A stretch of 64,000 nt of DNA from CAWBLP01 sp963789495 (GCA_963789495.1 CAWBLP010000003.1:85766-149765); one strand, 5' to 3'; counted from the first letter of the stretch, positions 36,696 to 47,005 are shown. Numbers and translations: made by a program. The notes: generated by a model from the sequence alone, not told the origin.

Positions 36696-36995
36696 GCAGG
36701 GCAGCAAGCGTCGGGGCGTTGCCCTGAACCCCAAAAGGGGCTTTGCCCCCTGGACCCCCAGCAAGGCCTCGCCTTTGCAGTCGAAATTTGTTTGGGGCGG
36801 GGAGGGCGCGCGGGCGCCTCGGACCTTGGCATCATCACGACCGGCCCCCTCCTCACCCCAAACGTATATGGTTCCAAGGGCAAGCCCTTGGCGGGGTTTC
36901 AAGGGGCAGCGCCCCTTGCTGGGGGTTCGGGGGCAAAGCCCCCGATACTTGGCCGCTCTCCGGCCAGCCCGCAGCACGTCACCGGAACACAGAGC
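36696..36995. repeat. Repeat-filled gap between purS and purQ with facing GC-rich palindromes
   Basis: The left part has gtcggggcgttgccc followed by aaaggggctttgcccc and ggacccccagcaagg. The right part holds the same units inverted: ccttgctgggggttcgggg, then gcaaagccccc. The ends could fold into a long interrupted hairpin around the central 36780-36900. The palindromic units are the same as at 4748, 9162, 15824 and 47028. It looks like a small mobile repeat that split a normally tight purS-purQ junction. Confidence 0.6.
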
Positions 36996-37676
36996 ATGAA
37001 GGCCGGGATTATCCTGTTCCCTGGAATCAACCGCGAGCGCGACATGGCAATCGCGTTGACCCGGCCCGACGTCAAGCCGCGCATGATCTGGCACAAGGAC
37101 GCCGACCTTGACGGCCTGGATCTCGTCGTGATCCCCGGTGGCTTCAGCTATGGCGACTATCTTCGCTGTGGCGCCATGGCGGCGCAGTCGCCTGCCATGG
37201 CGGCGGTGCGCAAGCATGTCGAGCGGGGCGGCTACGTATTGGGCGTTTGCAACGGGTTTCAAATTCTGGCGGAGGCCGGTTTGCTTCCGGGTGCCTTGCT
37301 GCGGAACGCCACGCTCCGCTTTCTGGCGATGAATTGCCATTTGCGTGTCGAGCGGGCCGATACGGTCTTCACCAACAACTACCAGCGTGGCCAGACCTTC
37401 CGCGCCGTGATGGCGCATGGCGATGGCAACTACTTCGCTGATGACGCGACGCTCGATCGGCTGGAAGGCGAAAATTTGGTTGCCATGCGCTACGCCACCC
37501 CGGAGGGCGCGATCACGCCCGAGGCCAACCGCAACGGCAGCGCACGCAACATCGCGGGCGTGCTGTCGCCGAACCTGCGGGTGCTCGGGCTGATGCCCCA
37601 TCCGGAGGACCTGGTTGACCCGCTGATGGGCGGGACTGACGGAAAACCGCTGTTCGACGCCCTCGTTGCCGCCTGA
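36996..37676 (+). CDS. purQ: Phosphoribosylformylglycinamidine synthase subunit PurQ (glutaminase)
   Basis: The class I glutamine amidotransferase subunit that supplies ammonia to PurL. The start [20 protein letters not shown] is family-like, with [20 protein letters not shown] following. The catalytic cysteine is Cys85 in [19 protein letters not shown], and the His/Glu pair is in [20 protein letters not shown]. It has 226 residues, normal size. Its stop overlaps the purL start (TGATG). Confidence 0.96.
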   Translation: MKAGIILFPGINRERDMAIALTRPDVKPRMIWHKDADLDGLDLVVIPGGFSYGDYLRCGAMAAQSPAMAAVRKHVERGGYVLGVCNGFQILAEAGLLPGALLRNATLRFLAMNCHLRVERADTVFTNNYQRGQTFRAVMAHGDGNYFADDATLDRLEGENLVAMRYATPEGAITPEANRNGSARNIAGVLSPNLRVLGLMPHPEDLVDPLMGGTDGKPLFDALVAA

Positions 37677-39870
37677 TGCAGCGCGACGTCAATCAGGCCC
37701 TGGCCCGCGAATTCGGGTTGAGTGCCGACGAATATGCCCAGGTCCTCGAGATTATGGGTCGCACGCCTTCATTGACCGAACTGGGCGTGTTCAGCGTGAT
37801 GTGGTCGGAGCATTGCAGCTACAAATCGTCCCGCGTCTGGCTGCGTCAGTTGCCGACGAAAGCGCCCTGGGTGATCCATGGTCCCGGCGAGAATGCCGGC
37901 GTGGTCGATATCGGTGACGGCCTGGCGGCGGTCTTCAAGATGGAATCGCACAACCACCCGAGCTTCATCGAGCCCTACCAGGGGGCGGCGACCGGGGTGG
38001 GCGGCATCCTCCGCGACGTGTTCACAATGGGCGCGCGTCCGATCGCCAACCTGAACGCGCTGCGGTTCGGGCATCCCGAGCATCCGCGTACCCGGCGCAT
38101 CGTTGATGGCGTGGTGCGCGGCATCGGCGGCTATGGCAATTGCGTGGGCGTGCCGACCGTGGGCGGGGAGGTGAATTTTCACCCGGCCTATGATGGTAAC
38201 CCCCTGGTCAACGCCATGACAGTAGGGGTCGCGAGCAAGGATCGCATCTTCCTGTCCGCGGCCGCGGGCATCGGCAATCCCGTGGTCTATGTCGGATCCA
38301 AGACCGGGCGCGACGGGATCCACGGCGCGACCATGGCGTCGGCGGAATTCGGCGTCGATTCCGAGGAGAAGCGTCCCACTGTCCAGGTGGGCGATCCCTT
38401 TACCGAGAAGCTGCTGATCGAGGCCTGCCTGGAGCTGATGGAAACCGACGCCATCGTGGCGATCCAGGACATGGGCGCGGCGGGCCTGACCAGTTCCTCG
38501 GTGGAGATGGCCGGCAAGGGCGGCGTGGGAATCGAGCTGGACCTGGACCAGGTGCCGGCGCGCGAGACCGGCATGACGGCGTACGAGTTCATGCTGTCGG
38601 AGAGCCAGGAGCGCATGCTGATGGTGCTCCGGCCCGATCGGGAAGCGCAGGCGCGCGCTATTTTCGAGAAATGGGACCTGGATTTCGCGGTGATCGGCCG
38701 GATTACCGATAGCGGCCGCATCGTGGTCCGCCATCAAGGCCGCACCGAGGCCGATATCCCGCTGGCCCCGCTCGCCGACAAGGCGCCGCTGTATCACCGT
38801 CCGACCATCGAAACCCCTAAGCTGCCGCAGCTCAATCCGGCTCGGATCGAGGATCGCCTTGGCCTGACCGCTTCCCTGCACAAACTGGTCGCATGTGCCG
38901 GATCTGTGCTCGCGCGCGTGGATCTGGGATCAGTACGACAGCACGGTCGGCGGCATGACGGTGAAGCGGCCGGGAGCAGCGGACGCGGCCGTGGTGAAGC
39001 TGGAGGGTCTCAACCGGGCGCTGGCGCTGACCACGGATTGCACGCCACGCTACTGCGCCGTCGACCCCGAGGCCGGCGGCGCGCAGGCGGTGGCGGAAGC
39101 GTGGCGCAACCTGACCGCCGTGGGCGCCCGCCCGTTGGCGATCACCGACAATATGAACTTCGGAAATCCGGAAAAGCCCGAGATCATGGGCCAGTTCGCC
39201 GCGGCGATCCGCGGCATGGCGGCGGCCTGCGAGGCGCTGGATTTCCCGGTCGTTTCGGGAAACGTGTCGCTGTACAACGAGACCGAAGGACGCGCGATCC
39301 TGCCAACTCCGGCGATCGGCGGCCTCGGCGTGCTGGACGACGCCAGCAAGGCGGTCGGTCTGGCCTTACCGCCGTGGCTCGACCTCGTGCTGATCGGCAC
39401 CACCAAGGGTTGGCTCGGCCAGTCGCTCTGGCTGCGCGAGGTGGCAGGCCGTTCCGAGGGTGCTCCGCCGCCGGTCGACCTGGCTGCTGAGCGCAGCCAA
39501 TGGCGACTTCGTGCGCGAACGCATCCTCGCCGGGGCAGTGCGCGCCTGCCACGATGTCTCGGATGGCGGCATCCTGGTGGCGGTTGCGGAGATGGCCATG
39601 GCGGGGAACACCGGGGTCCGCCTGTTCACCCACCCGCGGGATGTGCCGGGCCATGCGTTTTGGTTCGGCGAGGATCAGGGCCGCTACCTGCTGGCGGTGC
39701 CCGATGCCAGTATGCTGGTGCGGGCGGCGGAAGCGGCCGGGATTGCCGCGGTCCGCATAGGTACATCGGGCGGACAGGATTTGACACTGCCAGATGGCGG
39801 CACAATATCGGTCTCGGCACTGCGCGCGGCGCATGAGCGCTTCCTGCCGCTTTGGTTGGATGGCACCTGA
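37676..39870 (+). CDS. purL: Phosphoribosylformylglycinamidine synthase subunit PurL, two frameshifts
   Basis: The ATP-dependent FGAM synthase subunit. Clean pieces are [20 protein letters not shown], the ATP-binding [40 protein letters not shown], then after a shift [20 protein letters not shown] and [20 protein letters not shown], and after a second shift [20 protein letters not shown]. One extra base near 38897 (catgtgccg) and another near 39498 (agccaat) are inferred. The corrected gene is 731 codons, the normal size of the short PurL. It overlaps purQ and is followed by bolA 17 bases later. Confidence 0.93.
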
Positions 39871-39887
39871 AGGGGAGACGCACCATC

Positions 39888-40118
39888 ATGGCGATGGCGG
39901 CGAATGAGATCGAGGCGCTGATCAAGGCCGCCCTGCCCGATGCCAGGGTCACGGTCGAGGATCTGGCAGGCGACGGCGACCATTATGCGGCGACGGTGGT
40001 ATCGGAGCAGTTCCGCGGCCTGCCTCGCGTGAAGCAGCATCAGATCGTCTATGCCGCCCTGCGTGGGCGGATGGGCGGCGAATTGCACGCGTTGGCGCTG
40101 CAGACTGCGGCCCCGTAA
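39888..40118 (+). CDS. BolA-family protein
   Basis: A 76-residue BolA-like protein beginning MAMAANEIEALIKAALPDAR. The family pattern is present: the acidic VTVEDLAGDGDHYAATVVSE with its candidate cluster-ligand His in GDHY, then FRGLPRVKQHQIVYAALRGR. Such proteins pair with monothiol glutaredoxins in iron-sulfur sensing or transfer, and a glutaredoxin gene is next (56 bases downstream), a conserved alphaproteobacterial pairing. The start follows a gggagacg ribosome site. Confidence 0.92.
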   Translation: MAMAANEIEALIKAALPDARVTVEDLAGDGDHYAATVVSEQFRGLPRVKQHQIVYAALRGRMGGELHALALQTAAP

Positions 40119-40174
40119 CAAACTGATCGAATGCCGTTCGGCATCGGTGAAAAAGCAAGCAAGGAGTCTGGCCG

Positions 40175-40513
40175 ATGGACAATCCCGTGTTTGACCGCAT
40201 TCGGGGCGATGTTTCCCAGAACAAGGTGATGCTCTACATGAAGGGCACGCCGATGTTCCCGCAATGCGGGTTTTCCGCCCGCGTGGTGCAGATTCTGACC
40301 CATATGGGCGTGCCGTTCCAGTCGGCTAACGTGCTGGAGGATATGGAACTCCGCGAGGGCGTCAAGGAGTTCGCCCAGTGGCCGACGGTTCCTCAGCTTT
40401 ACATTGACGGCGAATTTGTCGGTGGCTGCGACATCGTGATGGAAATGTTCCAGTCCGGCGAGCTGGAGACACTGCTGAGCGAAAAGGACGTGCCGCACAA
40501 ATCGGCCGCCTGA
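40175..40513 (+). CDS. grxD: Monothiol glutaredoxin (Grx4/GrxD type)
   Basis: A CGFS-type glutaredoxin that binds a [2Fe-2S] cluster with glutathione and delivers it, often together with BolA. The active site is [15 protein letters not shown], with Cys31. The conserved lysine is in [11 protein letters not shown], and the GSH-binding [19 protein letters not shown] is complete. It has 112 residues, normal length. An aaggag ribosome site lies before the ATG. Together with the bolA gene it probably forms an iron-sulfur trafficking pair. Confidence 0.96.
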   Translation: MDNPVFDRIRGDVSQNKVMLYMKGTPMFPQCGFSARVVQILTHMGVPFQSANVLEDMELREGVKEFAQWPTVPQLYIDGEFVGGCDIVMEMFQSGELETLLSEKDVPHKSAA

Positions 40514-40941
40514 GCGGGCTTTGCGATCAGCGGGATGTAGAGCTGACGCTCCGCATCCCGCGTGTCCTGGTCATGACTTCGGAAGGCGGATTACGGATCT
40601 GCCTGCGTGTCCAGCCGCTCGTCTCAACCGCTGATGCGAGCACTTTGGCCGCGCGCGCCGCGTCACGGCCATGCCTGCTCCCGTCGTGGCTGGCGCAGGC
40701 TCGCCACACACAACTGGCCTGGAACACATCGTCATTTTGCGCGCGCCGACATCCGGAGGCGGCGCAACTTTAGCGTCTTTTGCATGCGGGTGCCCGTACT
40801 CCCCCGCAGCCGGTCGTGGCTGCAGAGTTTGCGCCCGGCATGACGCTACACGGTCAGCAAAGGACTGTGTTGACGCATATCGCGTCTCCCCACCCCATGA
40901 CTTTGAGAGGCCGAACAAGAGTGAGCCCCGGCCACGTCGTA
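40514..40941. other. No gene between convergent grxD and metH
   Basis: A 428-bp gap. It contains one hairpin near the grxD end, listed separately. The rest has only open frames without family pattern, start signals or consistent coding bias. Confidence 0.45.
40531..40560 (+). terminator. Possible terminator hairpin after grxD
   Basis: The arms cgggatg (40531-40537) and catcccg (40554-40560) are perfectly complementary with a 16-base loop, 17 bases after the grxD stop. There is no T-run, so function as an intrinsic terminator is uncertain. Confidence 0.35.
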
Positions 40942-43900
40942 TCACACGGAGAAATACTTCGCGTGAGGGTTCAGCACGACAATCGCGCTGGTGGATTGCT
41001 CCGGATGCAACTGAAACTCGTCGGACAATTCCACTCCGATCCGCTCCGCACCGAGCAATTTCAGGATCGGTGCCTGATCCTCCAGCCGCGGGCAGGCGGG
41101 ATATCCGAATGAGTAGCGCGAACCGCGGTAGTTTTGCGCCAGCATCTTCTCCATGTCGCGGTCATCCTCGGACGCGAACCCAAGTTCGGCGCGGATGCGC
41201 TTGTGCACATATTCCGCCATCGCCTCCGCCATCTCGACGGATAATCCGTGCAGGTAGAGGTAATCCTGGTAGCGGTTCTCTTCGAACCAGGCGCGGGACA
41301 CTTCCGAGGCATGCTGACCCATGGTGACGATCTGAAGCGCGATGAGATCGCGCTGCGAATCATCGACATCCCGGAAGAAGTCGGCGATGCACTCGCCGTC
41401 CTCACGCGGCTGGCGGGGCAAGGTGAACCGGGCCAGTTCCGAGGTGCCATCCTGATCGAAGATGATCAGGTCATTGCCCTGGCCGGCCGCCTGCCAATAG
41501 CCGTAAGCCGCCTGCGGCCGCAGGATGTCCTGCTCGTCGCACAGCGCCAGCATGCGGCGCATCACCGGGCGAAGTTCCTGCTTGGCCCAACCGAGGAAGT
41601 CCTCCAATGAGCGACCCTGCTTCCGGAAGCCCCATTGGAACTGGTACAGGCTGCGTTCATTGACGAACGGCACGATCGCCTTCGGCGGCGCCTCGACGAT
41701 CCGAGCACCCCAGAAGGGCGGTGTCGGAACAGGAACGTCGCGGGTCTTCAGGCGTCGCCGTGCCTGTACGGCAACCACATCGACCGGTTGGAACGCGCGC
41801 GCATCCGCCTGGCCCAGTGTGCGCGCGGTGTTGCGCACTTTCCCGGATCGCTTGGATTGCACCGCCGCCAGGTAATCGTCGAACGCGTTGCCGGTCACCT
41901 TGTCCATCAGGTGCAATCCATCGAACGCGTCGCGCGCATAGGCCACGCGGCCGCTCGCATAGGCCTGGACGCAGGTGTCCTCGACATAGGATCGTGTCAG
42001 GGCGGCGCCGCCGAGGAGGATCGGAATTTCTAGTCCTTGACGGGACATTTCCTCGAGGTTCTCGCGCATGACGACGGTCGACTTGACCAGCAGACCGGAC
42101 ATGCCGATGGCGTGCGCGTGGTTTTCCTTCACGGCGTGCAGCATCTCGGTCAGCGGCACCTTGATGCCGAGGTTGATGACGCGATAGCCGTTGTTGGTCA
42201 GAATGATGTCGACCAGATTCTTGCCGATATCGTGGACGTCGCCTTTGACGGTGGCGAGGACGATGGTGCCTTTTTCCTGCCCCTCCACCTTTTCCATGAA
42301 CGGCTCCAGATAGGCGACGGCCGCCTTCATCGTCTCGGCGCTCTGCAGCACGAACGGCAATTGCATCTTGCCGGCACCGAACAACTCGCCGACCACCTTC
42401 ATGCCGCCGAGCAGCACATTGTTGATGATGTCGAGCGGAGGCATGTCGCGCATGGCTTCATCCAGCTCGGCCGTCAATCCTTTGCGATCGCCGTCGACGA
42501 TCCGGTCCTTCAGCCGGCCCTCCACGGTCTCGGCCCGCTTCTTCACTGTGGCATCAGCCGCTTTGCGATCGGCGAAGATCTCGAGCAGGCGCTGCAACGG
42601 ATCGTAGCCCTCCTGCCGGCGATCGAAGATGAGGTCCTCGGCGACCTTTGCCTCTTCGGGTGCCAGCAGATGCAGCGGGCGGATTTTCGAGACATGCACG
42701 ATGGCGCCGCTCATGCCGGCGCGCATGGCGTGGTCCAGAAACACCGAGTTAAGCACGGCCCGTGCCGCCGGGTTCAGCCCGAAGCTGACGTTGGACAGGC
42801 CGAGGATGATTTGAATGTCCGGAAACTCCGCGCGGATCGCGGCGATCCCTTCCAACGTCCACTGTGCCAGCTTGCGATCGTCCTCGTTGCCGGTCGCAAT
42901 GGTGAAGGTCAGCGGATCGATCAGCAGGTCGGATTGAGGCAAGCCGTGCTGCGTGCAGGCGAAATCGACCAGACGCCGCGCAATGCGCAGCTTGTCTTCG
43001 GTGGTTTTGGCCATGCCGACCTCGTCGATCGTCAGCGCGATCACGGCGGCACCGAAGCGCTTGGCCAGCAGCACCCGATCCCGCGCGTGTTTCTCCCCAT
43101 CCTCGAAATTGATCGAGTTGATGATCGGCTTGCCGCCGTGCAGCTTCAGGGCTGCCTCGATCACCGGCGTCTCAGTCGAGTCGATCACCAGCGGCGCGTT
43201 GACCGAGGACGTGAAGCGGCGAATCACCTCGTTCATCTCGTGCAATTCGTCGCGTCCGACGAACGCGGTGCAGATGTCCAGCGCGTGCGAGCCTTCCCCC
43301 AGCTGCTCACGCCCCATCGCAACGCAGCCGTCCCAGTCGTGCTTCTCCTGAAGCTCACGCCATTTCTTGGAGCCATTGGCATTGCAGCGCTCGCCGATGG
43401 CGAAGATGGCGTTCTCCTGCCGCAGCGGTACGGACTGATACAGGCTGGCCACGCTCGGGATCCAGACGGGGGTGCGGGGCACTGGCGCCGGCCGGAAGCC
43501 GCTTCGCTTACGCAACATGGCGTCCAGGGCCGCGATGTGTTCCACCGAAGTACCACAGCAGCCGCCGATCAGATTGACCCCATCCTCGACAATGAAGCGT
43601 TCCAGCCAGCTCGCCAGTTGATCGGCGCCGAGCGGATAATGCGTCTGACCGTCCACCAGCTCGGGCAGGCCGGCATTCGGCTGCACGGACAGCAGGCCGG
43701 GCCAGTTGGCGGCCAGCCAGCCGACATGTTCGGCCATCTCCTGCGGACCGGTGGCGCAGTTCAGCCCCATCAGGGGCACGTCCAAGGCGTGCACCACGGC
43801 CGCGGCGGCGGCGATATCCGGGCCCACCAGCAATGTCCCGGTGGTTTCCACCGTGACCTGCACGAAGATCGGTGTCTGACTGCAGGCGTCCCGGCAGGCG

Positions 43901-44427
43901 ATCTTGGCGCCGTTGACGGCCGCCTTGATCTGCAATGTGTCCTGGCAGGTTTCGATCAGGATTGCGTCGACGCCGCCGGCCACCAGGCCGCGCGACTGTT
44001 CCGCCAGGGCAGCTTCCAGCTCGTCGTAGCCGATGTTCCCCAGGCTGGGCAGTTTCGTGCCAGGTCCGATGCTGCCGATGACGAAGCGATGCCGGTCGTC
44101 GGAGAAACTGTCCGCGGCTTCGCGCGCCAGCTCCGCGCCGCGTCGATTGATCTCGAAGGCGCGGTCGGCCAGGTCGAACTCACCCAAGGTCACGGGTGAA
44201 CCGCCGAACGTATTGGTCTCCACCATGTCGGCGCCCGCTGCGAAATAGCCGCGATGGATGTCGCGTACCAGGTCGGGGCGCGACAGGTTCAGCACGTCCG
44301 TGCAGTTCTCCCGTCCCCAGAAGTCACCCTCGACATCCAAGGTCAGCGCCTGCACGCGGCTGCCCATGCCCCCGTCGCAGAGCAGCACCATGTCGCGGAG
44401 GGCATCCAGGATGTGCGGTCGTGTCAT
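40942..44427 (-). CDS. metH: Cobalamin-dependent methionine synthase
   Basis: Transfers a methyl group from methyltetrahydrofolate to homocysteine through methylcobalamin; also reactivated with SAM. All modules are present in 1161 residues. The homocysteine/zinc domain (1 to about 325) has the Zn cysteines in LIGGCCGTSVEHIAAL. The pterin domain (about 335-600) has IVDSTETP-like and LTIDEVGMAKTTEDKL segments. The B12 cap and binding domain (about 640-880) carries DVHDIGKNLVDIILTNNGY, and the SAM activation domain at the C-terminus has SRYSFGYPACPRLEDQ. It is intact over 3.5 kb. It starts 12 bases after the ArsR-methyltransferase gene. Confidence 0.97.
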   Translation of the reverse strand: MTRPHILDALRDMVLLCDGGMGSRVQALTLDVEGDFWGRENCTDVLNLSRPDLVRDIHRGYFAAGADMVETNTFGGSPVTLGEFDLADRAFEINRRGAELAREAADSFSDDRHRFVIGSIGPGTKLPSLGNIGYDELEAALAEQSRGLVAGGVDAILIETCQDTLQIKAAVNGAKIACRDACSQTPIFVQVTVETTGTLLVGPDIAAAAAVVHALDVPLMGLNCATGPQEMAEHVGWLAANWPGLLSVQPNAGLPELVDGQTHYPLGADQLASWLERFIVEDGVNLIGGCCGTSVEHIAALDAMLRKRSGFRPAPVPRTPVWIPSVASLYQSVPLRQENAIFAIGERCNANGSKKWRELQEKHDWDGCVAMGREQLGEGSHALDICTAFVGRDELHEMNEVIRRFTSSVNAPLVIDSTETPVIEAALKLHGGKPIINSINFEDGEKHARDRVLLAKRFGAAVIALTIDEVGMAKTTEDKLRIARRLVDFACTQHGLPQSDLLIDPLTFTIATGNEDDRKLAQWTLEGIAAIRAEFPDIQIILGLSNVSFGLNPAARAVLNSVFLDHAMRAGMSGAIVHVSKIRPLHLLAPEEAKVAEDLIFDRRQEGYDPLQRLLEIFADRKAADATVKKRAETVEGRLKDRIVDGDRKGLTAELDEAMRDMPPLDIINNVLLGGMKVVGELFGAGKMQLPFVLQSAETMKAAVAYLEPFMEKVEGQEKGTIVLATVKGDVHDIGKNLVDIILTNNGYRVINLGIKVPLTEMLHAVKENHAHAIGMSGLLVKSTVVMRENLEEMSRQGLEIPILLGGAALTRSYVEDTCVQAYASGRVAYARDAFDGLHLMDKVTGNAFDDYLAAVQSKRSGKVRNTARTLGQADARAFQPVDVVAVQARRRLKTRDVPVPTPPFWGARIVEAPPKAIVPFVNERSLYQFQWGFRKQGRSLEDFLGWAKQELRPVMRRMLALCDEQDILRPQAAYGYWQAAGQGNDLIIFDQDGTSELARFTLPRQPREDGECIADFFRDVDDSQRDLIALQIVTMGQHASEVSRAWFEENRYQDYLYLHGLSVEMAEAMAEYVHKRIRAELGFASEDDRDMEKMLAQNYRGSRYSFGYPACPRLEDQAPILKLLGAERIGVELSDEFQLHPEQSTSAIVVLNPHAKYFSV

Positions 44428-44439
44428 TCGGTCCGACTT

Positions 44440-45400
44440 TCAGATAGCGAGTTCATGGGCGCGTGACGCTGTCGTGTCCGTGGGCTGGATGGCGCGCCAG
44501 ATCCGCACCTCCAATGGGCCGGGCACGGTCAGGGGTGGAGAGCTCTGCATCCCCGCCGTGCCGATCAGGCGCTCCATGTCCGGGTCGGAGAAGCCAGACC
44601 AGCGATGGGCGAGGCGTTTGGCCACGTCGTCCCGGTCATGTGCCGCGAGATCGATGACCAGCAACTGCCCGCCGGGGCGCAGGAACTCGTGCCGCTTCGG
44701 CAAGCACATCGGTCGGCTGTTCGGCGTAGTGCAGAACCATCTGCACCACGGCGATATCGAAACTATGGTCCGCCACCGGCAGGCGGTACATGTCGGCCAG
44801 CCGCACCGTGCAATGCGACAGACCGGCGCGGCCCAGCCTCGCCCTGGCCAGCGCGAGCATCGCCTTGGATGCATCGATGCCAACACAATGAGAGGTGTAT
44901 GGCGCGAGCAATTCCAGCACCCGGCCTGTGCCGGTGCCGATATCCAGCAACCGTCCGCGCTGATCGGTGGCAATCAGCGACAACAGGGCCGCCTCTACAT
45001 CTGCCGCCGGCAGATCGAGCGCACGCATCTCGTCCCAGTCGGCGCCCTGGCGGCGGAACTTCTCCGACGCGACGCGGGCGCGTTCTGCCAGTACCCGGGC
45101 GGCCTGCCGTCGGTCTGCTTCAAGCACCGGATCGTCGCCCGGCAGGCGGGCGACCAGGTCACGCGCCAGCCCGCCGTTATCGCCGGCCGGCAGCGCGAAC
45201 CATACATTCGCGCCCTCGCGCAACCGTTCCAATAAGCCGGATTCGCACAGCAGCTTGAGATGGCGCGAGAGGCGTGGCTGGGATTGTCCCAGGATCTCGG
45301 TGAATTCGGTAACGCAGAACGCCCCGCGCGCGGCCAGCGCCAGCAGACGGAGTTTGGTGGGTTCGGCTGCAGCGCGGAGGCTCGTGAGCAGGCGATCCAT
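44440..45400 (-). CDS. ArsR-family regulator fused to a SAM methyltransferase, frameshifted
   Basis: An N-terminal winged helix (about 1-95: LTSLRAAAEPTKLRLLALAA, QSQPRLSRHLKLLCESGLLE) is followed by a class I methyltransferase domain with LLDIGTGTGRVLELLAPY near residue 150. This fusion is known next to methionine-cycle genes in alphaproteobacteria, and control by SAM or SAH is a reasonable inference. One extra base near 44683 splits ADVLAEAARV from LRPGGQLLVIDLAAHDRDD. Corrected length is 320 codons. It is cotranscribed with metH; metF, often between them, is absent. No arsenic-type cysteine motif is seen in the recognition helix. Confidence 0.85.
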
Positions 45401-45414
45401 GCGGCTCGTAGTGT

Positions 45415-45432
45415 CATAAAGATATGCTTATG
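45415..45432. promoter_or_regulatory. Candidate operator palindrome for the ArsR-type regulator
   Basis: cataaagatatgcttatg is an imperfect palindrome (cataa/ttatg arms, agatatgc centre) in an otherwise GC-rich region, 14 bases upstream of the ArsR-methyltransferase start. An AT-rich dyad in this position fits autoregulation of the regulator-metH operon. Binding is inferred. Confidence 0.5.
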
Positions 45433-45530
45433 TCCAGATGGTATTGATCCGCCACCGTGCGATGCTCCGGCTCCCTTGACACCATCTTGCCGGCAGGCTG
45501 CCATCGCCGCGGGTCAGAACCGGAAATGCC

Positions 45531-45977
45531 TTGCCTCAGCTCTCGTTACACACCCCGGTTGGCGATGTGACCGTGTCCGAAGAGGACGGGGCGATCATTG
45601 CGCTCGACTGGGGGTGGGGACGCGACCAGGCGGAAACGTCGCTGCTCGTGCGGGCGCGCGACCAGCTTCATCGATATTTCGATGGTGAGATCACCGCGTT
45701 CGAGCTGCCATTGCTGCCGGCGGGAACGCCCTACCGCCGCCGGGTCTGGCAGGCGCTGTGCGAGATTCCCTACGGAGCGACCCGTTCCTATGCCGAGATC
45801 GCCCGCGAGGCCGGTGGCAGCCCGCGATCGGTCGGGCAGGCGAACCGGTGCAACCCGGTTCCGATTATCATCCCGTGCCATCGCGTGCTCGCCAGCGCGG
45901 ATCTGGGTGGCTATTCGGGCGGTGAGGGACTGACGACCAAGCGCTACCTACTGGCGTTGGAAACGCGCGGCCCCTGA
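45531..45977 (+). CDS. ogt: Methylated-DNA-[protein]-cysteine S-methyltransferase
   Basis: Repairs O6-alkylguanine by transferring the alkyl group to its own cysteine. The acceptor is Cys116 in VPIIIPCHRVLASADLGGYS. The DNA-binding helix-turn-helix lies in YGATRSYAEIAREAGGSPRS with the arginine finger in SVGQANRCNPVP. It has 148 residues, the short Ogt form without an Ada domain. The start is uncertain: TTG at 45531 gives MPQLSLHTPVGDVTV, and the ATG at 45527 is out of frame. Divergent from the ArsR gene. Confidence 0.93.
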   Translation: MPQLSLHTPVGDVTVSEEDGAIIALDWGWGRDQAETSLLVRARDQLHRYFDGEITAFELPLLPAGTPYRRRVWQALCEIPYGATRSYAEIAREAGGSPRSVGQANRCNPVPIIIPCHRVLASADLGGYSGGEGLTTKRYLLALETRGP

Positions 45978-46010
45978 GCGTGCTGTGGCCGCCTACCCAC
46001 GGAGAAGAAT

Positions 46011-46982
46011 ATGACCAAGGCCATCCGAATCCATACCAATGGCGGCCCGGAGGTGATGAAGTGGGAGGATGTGCCCACACCGGAGCCGGGCCCTGGCGAA
46101 GCCCTGATCCGGCAGGACGCGATCGGCCTGAACTACATCGACGTGTATTTCCGGACCGGGCTGTACAAGGCGCCCGGCATGCCGCTGATAATCGGGCAGG
46201 AAGGCGCGGGGACCGTGGTTTCGGTCGGCGCCAATGTCACCCAGGTGGCAGCGGGCGATCGTGTTGCCTACGCGGGTGCGATCGGCGGGTATGCGACGGA
46301 GCGGGTGATTCCAGCCGATCGGCTGGTCAAGCTGCCCGATGGGATCGATTTCAAGACCGCCGCTGCGATGATGCTCCAAGGCATGACGGCGCAGTATCTG
46401 CTCCGCCGTACTTACCAGGTGAAGGCGGGGGACACGATCCTGGTGCATGCCGCGGCCGGTGGCGTCGGGCTCATCATGTGTCAGTGGGCCAAGCATCTTG
46501 GCGCGACCGTCATCGGCGTTGTCTCCACCGCGGAGAAGGCGGCACTGGCGAAGGCGCATGGCGCTGCCCACGCCGTGGTGGGGTATGCCAACCTGGTGGG
46601 TGAGGTGAAGCGGATCACCGACGGGGCGATGGTGCCTGTTGTCTACGACAGCATCGGCAAGGACACGTTCTCGACCAGCCTGGACTGTCTTTCTCCGCTC
46701 GGTCTGATGGCCAGTTATGGCAATGCGTCCGGTCCGGTTCCGCCGGTGGAGATCGGTATCCTGGCCGCCAAGGGAAGCCTGTTCCTCACCCGGCCGAGCC
46801 TTGCGACCTATGTCGCCAAGCGCGCCGACCTGGAAAAGACCGCGCGTGACCTGTTCGACGTCGTGCTCAAGGGGGCGGTGAAGATCGAGGTCAACCAGAC
46901 GTTTCCGCTGGAGCGCGCGGCAGACGCGCATATTGCGCTCGAGGCGCGCAAGACCACCGGCAGTACGGTGCTGCTGCCCTAA
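46011..46982 (+). CDS. NADPH:quinone oxidoreductase (zeta-crystallin-like MDR family)
   Basis: A medium-chain reductase lacking zinc ligands. MTKAIRIHTNGGPEVMKWED is the usual start, GLNYIDVYFRTGLYKAPGMP the catalytic-domain signature, and VHAAAGGVGLIMCQWAKHLG the nucleotide-binding motif (residues about 145-165). Length is 323 residues, normal for the Qor group, which reduces quinones or enones with NADPH. The ATG follows an agaaga ribosome site 33 bases after the ogt stop. A strong hairpin follows the gene. Confidence 0.92.
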   Translation: MTKAIRIHTNGGPEVMKWEDVPTPEPGPGEALIRQDAIGLNYIDVYFRTGLYKAPGMPLIIGQEGAGTVVSVGANVTQVAAGDRVAYAGAIGGYATERVIPADRLVKLPDGIDFKTAAAMMLQGMTAQYLLRRTYQVKAGDTILVHAAAGGVGLIMCQWAKHLGATVIGVVSTAEKAALAKAHGAAHAVVGYANLVGEVKRITDGAMVPVVYDSIGKDTFSTSLDCLSPLGLMASYGNASGPVPPVEIGILAAKGSLFLTRPSLATYVAKRADLEKTARDLFDVVLKGAVKIEVNQTFPLERAADAHIALEARKTTGSTVLLP

Positions 46983-47005
46983 GCAGAGTTCCCCAGCCTC
47001 TGCCA

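Noticed and set aside
36453..36995. Purine or other riboswitch in the pur region
   Set aside because: The structured sequence in the purS-purQ gap belongs to a dispersed GC-rich repeat family and lacks known riboswitch core motifs.
42037..44199. Very long open frame antisense to metH (720 codons)
   Set aside because: High GC keeps antisense frames open. It shows no family pattern, and metH on the other strand is complete and well conserved.
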